Source: an uncultured Saprospiraceae bacterium | GTDB taxonomy: Bacteria > Bacteroidota > Bacteroidia > Chitinophagales > Saprospiraceae | NCBI GenBank assembly: GCA_937872385.1 | Contig: CALMSO010000010.1 | Span: forward strand, 1-64,000 | Direction: 5' to 3' | Length of the DNA: 64,000 bases | Shown here: positions 59,128 to 64,000 of the stretch, in pieces | How the letters are laid out: each line of letters begins with the position of its first letter | Position numbering within the stretch: the stretch's first letter is position 1 | Position numbers and translations under genes: made by a program | The notes under the pieces: model-generated | Seen by the model: the letters and a program-made list of their open reading frames with translations, nothing else | Database searches by the model: none | What the model was told of the DNA's origin: nothing

Positions 59128-59988
59128 ATGACTACTTCCCCACACACCGAAGCCCTGTTGACGGATTTCATAGCACGCGCCTTGCAGGAAGACGTGGGCC
59201 TCGGCGATCATACCTCCCTGGCTTGCATCTCGGCCGATAGCCGCAACCGCGCCAAATTATTAGTAAAAGACCCTGGCATCATTGCCGGCATTGAAGTAGC
59301 GCGGCGCATTTTTCAACAAGCCGACCCCGAAGCGAATTTTCAAGCACACCTTGAAGACGGAGCTGCCGTCAGCTACGGTGACATCGCCTTTGAAGTGGAG
59401 TGTAATACCCGCGCCCTGCTGCTGGCCGAGCGCCTTTGCCTCAATACTATGCAGCGCATGAGCGGCATTGCTACGCTCAGCAATCGCTTTCATTTTGAAG
59501 TGGAAGACCTGCCGGTGAAAATTTTAGATACCCGAAAAACGACTCCGCTCATCCGGTTTCTTGAAAAATGGGCGGTGCGATTGGGTGGGTGCAACAATTA
59601 CCGCGACGGACTCTACGATTGGTTTATGATCAAAGACAATCACATCGAAGCCTGCGGAGGCATCGCGCAGGCTATTGAGCGCGTGCATCAATACCGAATA
59701 GAAAAAGAACTTGAACACCTCGGCGTCACTGTGGAGGTACGCAATCTTGTAGAACTTTACGAAGCCCTCGAAGCCGGGCACATCACTCGTATTATGCTCG
59801 ACAATTTTGAAATACCCCTTTTGAAAGAAGCGGTTGCTATTGTAAATCAACGCTTTGAAACCGAAGCCTCCGGCGGCATTACCATTCACAACGTACGCAA
59901 GGTAGCCCTCACCGGCGTGGACTACATCTCGGTGGGCGCGCTCACGCATTCGGCTACCAGCCTTGATCTGAGTTTGAAAATTGTATGA
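59128..59988 (+). CDS. nadC: Nicotinate-nucleotide pyrophosphorylase (carboxylating)
   Basis: A 286-residue quinolinate phosphoribosyltransferase. ALQEDVGLGDHTSLA, LNTMQRMSGIATLS, LDTRKTTP, RLGGCNNYRDGLYDWFMIKDNH (in two overlapping motifs) and the phosphate-binding ASGGI and YISVGALTHS are present. The ATG at 59128 (MTTSPHTEALLTDFIARAL) fits the family better than an upstream codon at 59068, which falls in the spacer after porZ. Confidence 0.95.
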   Translation: MTTSPHTEALLTDFIARALQEDVGLGDHTSLACISADSRNRAKLLVKDPGIIAGIEVARRIFQQADPEANFQAHLEDGAAVSYGDIAFEVECNTRALLLAERLCLNTMQRMSGIATLSNRFHFEVEDLPVKILDTRKTTPLIRFLEKWAVRLGGCNNYRDGLYDWFMIKDNHIEACGGIAQAIERVHQYRIEKELEHLGVTVEVRNLVELYEALEAGHITRIMLDNFEIPLLKEAVAIVNQRFETEASGGITIHNVRKVALTGVDYISVGALTHSATSLDLSLKIV

Positions 59989-60019
59989 TTTTCAAGCCTG
60001 GGCAAATCGCAATTAGGAA

Positions 60020-60140
60020 GACTTTAGATAATAGATAATAGACAATAGATTTTAGATGCCAGATTTCAGATTTTGGAACTGCCCCATCAACTTCTCAACT
60101 TTTAAACCCCTCTAAACCAATTCACCATTCCCTCTATTCA
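60020..60140. repeat. Low-complexity spacer between nadC and uvrA
   Basis: TAGATAATAGATAATAGACA-type tandem words (60026-60075) followed by a C/T/A-rich stretch (60084-60125) that is nearly the reverse complement of 52083-52113. Confidence 0.75.
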
Positions 60141-60149
60141 ATCTATTAC

Positions 60150-63008
60150 TTAATTCAGCTTTTCTGCTATAAACGCTGCCGTTTGGGATGCTTTTACCTT
60201 CGCCAAATCTTCCGGTCGCCCTTCAAATACGAGCTGCCCGCCGTGTCGGCCGCCCTCTGGCCCGAGGTCTATGATCCAGTCGGCACACTTGGCTACTTCC
60301 ATATTGTGTTCTACCACCAGCACGGTGTGTCCTTTTTCTACAAGGGCATTGAGTGCGTCGAGTAGCTTGCGAATATCATGGAAATGCAAGCCAGTCGTGG
60401 GTTCATCAAAAATGAATAGGATATTTTCGGTATTGCGCTCTTTGGTAAGAAAAGATGCCAGCTTCACGCGCTGCGCCTCCCCGCCCGACAGCGTGCTGGA
60501 GGATTGCCCTAATTTTACATAACCCAGCCCGACATTATATAATGGCTGAATTTTATTTACTATTTCTTTTACATCGGCAAAAAAATCGAGCGCTTCTTCT
60601 ACGCTGAGGTCCAGCACATCATATATGCTTTTACCTTTATATTCTACTTCCAGCACTTCGGCCTTGAAGCGCTTACCTTTGCACTCCTCGCATTCGAGGC
60701 GCACATCAGCGAGGAATTGCATTTCGATTACTTGCTCGCCTTCGCCCTTGCAGGTATCGCAGCGGCCGCCGTCCACGTTGAACGAAAAAGACGCAGGCTT
60801 GAAACCACGTATTTTGGCCAACTGTTGTTTGGCAAATAAATCTCGTATGGCATCGTACGCTTTTACGTAAGTAACTGGATTAGAGCGAGATGACTTGCCA
60901 ATCGGGTTTTGATCTACCATTTCCACCTGCGTGAGCCGCTTCAGGTCGCCTTCAATGCCGCTGTGCAAGCCGGGCGCTTTGGGCGTGTTCTCGCCGAAGT
61001 GTTTTTTTAAGGCTGGGTACAAAATTTGCTTGACCAAAGTCGTTTTCCCCGACCCCGATACGCCGGTGACCACCGTGAGCGCATTGAGTGGAATCTTTAC
61101 ATCAATATTTTGCAAATTATGCTGTCGTGCACCTTTTATTATAATATAATTTACCAACTTACGCCGCACTTCCGGCACAGGTATGCGCATGCGGCCGCTC
61201 ATGTATTTAGTCGTAAGGCTTTCAGTAGCATCATCATAAATAGCATCGTAACTACCGGCAAATATTACTTCACCGCCGTGAATGCCCGCAGCCGGCCCAA
61301 TATCTACTAAATAATCAGCATTTTTTATGATATCCTCTTCATGTTCTACTACAATGACGGTATTGCCGAGGTCGCGCAGGGCTTTCAAAACCGTCACCAA
61401 GCGGGCACTATCGCGTGGGTGCAGCCCCACGCTCGGCTCGTCGAGGATGTACATCGAACTGGTGAGATTGCTGCCGAGGGTGCGCGTAAGATTGATGCGT
61501 TGCGTTTCGCCGCCCGACAGGGTGGCCGAGAGCCGATTCAGGGTCAGATAACTCAAGCCCAGATCGCACATGTAGCGCAGGCGATTGGTGATTTCGAGCA
61601 GCAGGCGGCGCCCGATTTGCGCGTCAAACTCATTAAATTCAAGGCTTTCGATGTGCACCAGCAACTCGTCAATGGGCATGTCCACCAATTCCGTGATGGG
61701 CTGGCCCGCGATTTTCACGTAAGTGGCTTCCTTGCGCAAGCGCCCGCCCTCGCAAGTGGGGCAAAGCGTTTTGCCGCGATAGCGTGCCAGCATCACGCGG
61801 TTCTGGATTTTGTAAGTTTTTTCTTCCAATTCTTCAAAGAAAGCATGGATGCCTTGGAAATGCGCATTGCCCGTCCAGAGCAGGCGGCGCTGTTCTTTGC
61901 TCAAATCTTGATACGGCGTATGCACCGGAAAATCAAAACGATGCGCCGTTTCGAGCAGTGTGTCAAGCCAAAGCCCATATTTTTCGCCACTCCAGGCAGC
62001 GATGGCTCCTTCGTACACCGATTTCGACTTGTCGGGCACCACCTTTTCTTCGTCAATGCCCATCACCTGGCTGAAGCCCTCGCAGGTAGGGCAGGCGCCG
62101 TAGGGATTGTTGAAATTGAACAATTGCGGTGTGGGTTCGAGGAAGGTAATGCCGTCGAGTTCAAAGCGATTGTTAAAGCCGCGCTGCTCGCCCTCGATGA
62201 CATCCACTACGCATTCGCCTTCACTTTCGTAAAATGCCGTTTGCACAGAATCCGCAATGCGCTTGGTGTTTTCCTCGTCGGCGGACGTCACCACGAAGCG
62301 GTCAATCAGGATGAGCGGGTTTTTCTTTTGAATAACCGTGATTTTTTTAGCCAAATCGGCGGACTTCTTTTCCAGCACTTCTTGGATGTCTTTTAGCTCG
62401 CCGCCCAATAGCGCCCGCGTGTAGCCTTTTTGCAACAGCAGCCCAAGCTCCTGCCCAAAGGTGCGATCCTTATATTTGTAAGGCAATGGAATGAACAATT
62501 GTACTCGCGTACCTTCCGCTTGCTGCTGAATGAAATCCACCACATCCGATACTTCGTGCCGCTTGACCACATTCCCAGACACGGGCGAGTACGTCTTGCC
62601 CAGGCGCGCGTAGAGCAGGCGCAGGTAGTCATACACTTCGGTGAGGGTGCCTACGGTTGAGCGGGCATTGGCGGTGCTCACTTTTTGTTCAATAGCAATA
62701 GCCGGACAGATGCCCTTGATGTAGTCCACGTCGGGTTTTTTCATGCGCCCCAGAAACTGCCGGGCGTAGCTGGAAAGGCTTTCCACATAGCGGCGCTGCC
62801 CCTCGGCGTAGAGGGTGTCAATAGTGATGGACGACTTGCCGCTGCCCGATACACCAGTGACCACCACGAGTTTGTTTTTGGGAATAGCCAGGCTAACGTT
62901 GCGCAGGTTATTGGCCCGAGCGCCTTTGATAAAAATGACGTCTCGGAAGTCTTTCGGCTCGGCAGGCTCAACAAGCACAGTGGTTTCGGCAGTTTTTTTC
63001 TTCGGCAT
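60150..63008 (-). CDS. uvrA: Excinuclease ABC subunit A
   Basis: A 952-residue damage-recognition ATPase with two ABC modules. First Walker A GVSGSGKSSITIDTLYAEG near residue 53 and signature LSGGETQRINL; second Walker A GVSGSGKTTLVKQIL and signature LSGGEAQRVKLA. Zinc modules CPTC...CPTCEGG and CDTCKGEG...CEECKGKRF are intact. Length is normal. It works with UvrB, encoded at 31 kb. The spacer downstream is low-complexity and lacks an obvious terminator. Confidence 0.98.
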   Translation of the reverse strand: MPKKKTAETTVLVEPAEPKDFRDVIFIKGARANNLRNVSLAIPKNKLVVVTGVSGSGKSSITIDTLYAEGQRRYVESLSSYARQFLGRMKKPDVDYIKGICPAIAIEQKVSTANARSTVGTLTEVYDYLRLLYARLGKTYSPVSGNVVKRHEVSDVVDFIQQQAEGTRVQLFIPLPYKYKDRTFGQELGLLLQKGYTRALLGGELKDIQEVLEKKSADLAKKITVIQKKNPLILIDRFVVTSADEENTKRIADSVQTAFYESEGECVVDVIEGEQRGFNNRFELDGITFLEPTPQLFNFNNPYGACPTCEGFSQVMGIDEEKVVPDKSKSVYEGAIAAWSGEKYGLWLDTLLETAHRFDFPVHTPYQDLSKEQRRLLWTGNAHFQGIHAFFEELEEKTYKIQNRVMLARYRGKTLCPTCEGGRLRKEATYVKIAGQPITELVDMPIDELLVHIESLEFNEFDAQIGRRLLLEITNRLRYMCDLGLSYLTLNRLSATLSGGETQRINLTRTLGSNLTSSMYILDEPSVGLHPRDSARLVTVLKALRDLGNTVIVVEHEEDIIKNADYLVDIGPAAGIHGGEVIFAGSYDAIYDDATESLTTKYMSGRMRIPVPEVRRKLVNYIIIKGARQHNLQNIDVKIPLNALTVVTGVSGSGKTTLVKQILYPALKKHFGENTPKAPGLHSGIEGDLKRLTQVEMVDQNPIGKSSRSNPVTYVKAYDAIRDLFAKQQLAKIRGFKPASFSFNVDGGRCDTCKGEGEQVIEMQFLADVRLECEECKGKRFKAEVLEVEYKGKSIYDVLDLSVEEALDFFADVKEIVNKIQPLYNVGLGYVKLGQSSSTLSGGEAQRVKLASFLTKERNTENILFIFDEPTTGLHFHDIRKLLDALNALVEKGHTVLVVEHNMEVAKCADWIIDLGPEGGRHGGQLVFEGRPEDLAKVKASQTAAFIAEKLN

Positions 63009-63408
63009 GATTCAATTGGTATAATGGTGTGTGATGGCTTCAGGACACACTAAAGCAGTCACAATTATAGGTAATAAGTACGCCTTGTTAGAAACAAAAA
63101 AAAACGGGCAGGGTTTTGCAAGCTTCTGCCAAAATACGTACGAGCCTTTGGTAAAACACCCTGGCAAACCTTCCAAGATACCATCCATTTAGCTTAAAAA
63201 AACAGCTCGATGAGCTATCTTGGCGGGGGAATGCAGCAAAGGAGGAGATCACTCGGGTACTTCAAATCTCTGACAGCTGATAGCGCCTCGAAAATGCCAA
63301 CCGTCAAATGAAGTCTTGTCTATTACAAATAAAGCCAATAAAAATTTTTTCCTTTCGCAAAATCCAGTTATTTTCCGGCATAAAAATTAAAATCAAGTGC
63401 AAGACTGG
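63009..63408. other. Intergenic region before the terminal hydrolase gene
   Basis: 400 bases between uvrA (minus) and the hydrolase (plus). It contains short imperfect inverted repeats such as AGCTCGATGAGCT (63204-63217) but no gene and no clear promoter or SOS-box that I can recognise. Confidence 0.4.
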
Positions 63409-64000
63409 ATGTATGTTTTGTTAGTGAATATTGGCATCGCTTATGCTGGCGCGTGCGCCCTGTTCTATTTTTTGCAGGATTACTTCTTCTTTCGCCCTGA
63501 AATCTTGCCTAAACAGTTTGAGTATCGCTATCCGTTTCCGTTTGACGAGGTGAATTTCGAAATGGAAGACGGTGGGCAAATCAATGGCATACACTTCAAA
63601 GTACCCAATTCGCGGGGGGTGGTATTCTACTTGAAAGGCAACTCGCGCAGCATCAAAGGCTGGGGCAAATTTGCCCGTGATTTTGTGAGCAAAGGCTATG
63701 ATTTTTTTATGATTGACTATCGCGGCTTTGGCAAAAGCTCGGGCCGCCGCACCGAGCCGACCATTTACAACGACGCACAAACGGTATATAAATGGCTCAG
63801 TACAGTGTATCCCGAATCGGAAATTATCCTTTACGGGCGTTCCATTGGCAGTGGCATCGCTGCGCGCATTGCTTCCTGGAATAAGCCCAAAATGCTCATC
63901 CTCGACTCGCCGTATTATAGCTTTTTGCACAATATCAGGCGCTATGGCTTCTGGTTGCCGCTCAAATATCTATTGCGCTATCAGATACGCACCGACCAAT
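63409..64000 (+). CDS. Alpha/beta hydrolase, partial (runs off the right edge)
   Basis: At least 197 codons open to the window end. One N-terminal membrane helix (MYVLLVNIGIAYAGACALF) is followed by FFFRPEILPKQFEYRYPF and a BEM46/YfhR-like hydrolase core: MIDYRGFGKSSG and nucleophile elbow LYGRSIGSG (GRSIG). The Asp/His of the triad lie beyond or near the edge. An in-frame GTG at 63397 is an alternative start. The minus-strand frame over the same bases is a shadow. Substrate unknown. Confidence 0.85.
   Translation, partial: MYVLLVNIGIAYAGACALFYFLQDYFFFRPEILPKQFEYRYPFPFDEVNFEMEDGGQINGIHFKVPNSRGVVFYLKGNSRSIKGWGKFARDFVSKGYDFFMIDYRGFGKSSGRRTEPTIYNDAQTVYKWLSTVYPESEIILYGRSIGSGIAARIASWNKPKMLILDSPYYSFLHNIRRYGFWLPLKYLLRYQIRTDQ

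Noticed and set aside
63421..63930. Minus-strand frame of 169 codons near the right edge
   Set aside because: The plus-strand frame over the same bases is a clear alpha/beta hydrolase with GRSIG.

Overview
The window looks like a chromosomal segment of a Bacteroidota bacterium. The evidence is: a PorZ homologue and a subtilase with a type IX secretion C-terminal sorting domain, many lipoproteins, Bacteroidota-type promoters (TAnnTTTG, several with TTG or TTTG about 18-20 bases upstream), a short AtpC, and a fused isobutyryl-CoA mutase. The low-complexity intergenic repeats resemble what I know from Saprospiria, but that placement is an inference. Coding density is high; no rRNA, tRNA, CRISPR array or intact transposase was seen.

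Region 1 (1-7.5 kb) is a histidine operon, hisD(end)-hisC-hisB-hisH-hisA-hisF-hisIE. It is interrupted twice at gene borders: by an antisense PIN toxin/antitoxin pair between hisD and hisC, and by a Cys-rich lipoprotein block between hisH and hisA that is followed by a leftover hisH 3' end. Region 2 (7.6-16 kb) holds two envelope proteins, purH, coaX, an outer-membrane protein and two tandem paralogues of a secreted TPR-like family. Region 3 (16-19.7 kb, minus) is pyrH, tsf, rpsB, rpsI, rplM.

Region 4 (20-33 kb) holds a subtilase-SPOR fusion without a signal peptide, a Fic gene with an internal deletion and a stop codon, fused icmF, and an HxlR regulator divergent from a tight five-gene operon (DJ-1/Hsp31-like, DUF481-like outer-membrane protein, bestrophin, TMEM175-like channel, F420-type oxidoreductase), then uvrB. 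Upstream of uvrB are two copies of a MITE-like repeat. Region 5 (34-42.6 kb, mostly minus) carries a Nudix hydrolase, a LEA-like protein, a rhodanese, nadE, an SDR, and a sucrose-phosphate-synthase-like glycosyltransferase next to a HAD phosphatase-glycosidase fusion, probably a disaccharide (compatible solute) pathway.

Region 6 (43-47 kb) has a CocE/NonD-like hydrolase and atpD-atpC. Region 7 (47.1-50 kb) is an AT-rich accessory island with a broken Dcm/MvaI-like restriction-modification locus. Region 8 (50-64 kb) has a persulfide dioxygenase-rhodanese fusion, a rhodanese, a secreted T9SS subtilase, dnaN with paired DnaA boxes, a lipoprotein, nadD, porZ, nadC, uvrA and the start of an alpha/beta hydrolase. 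Three NAD genes (nadE, nadD, nadC) and two uvr genes lie in the window, but not in single operons.
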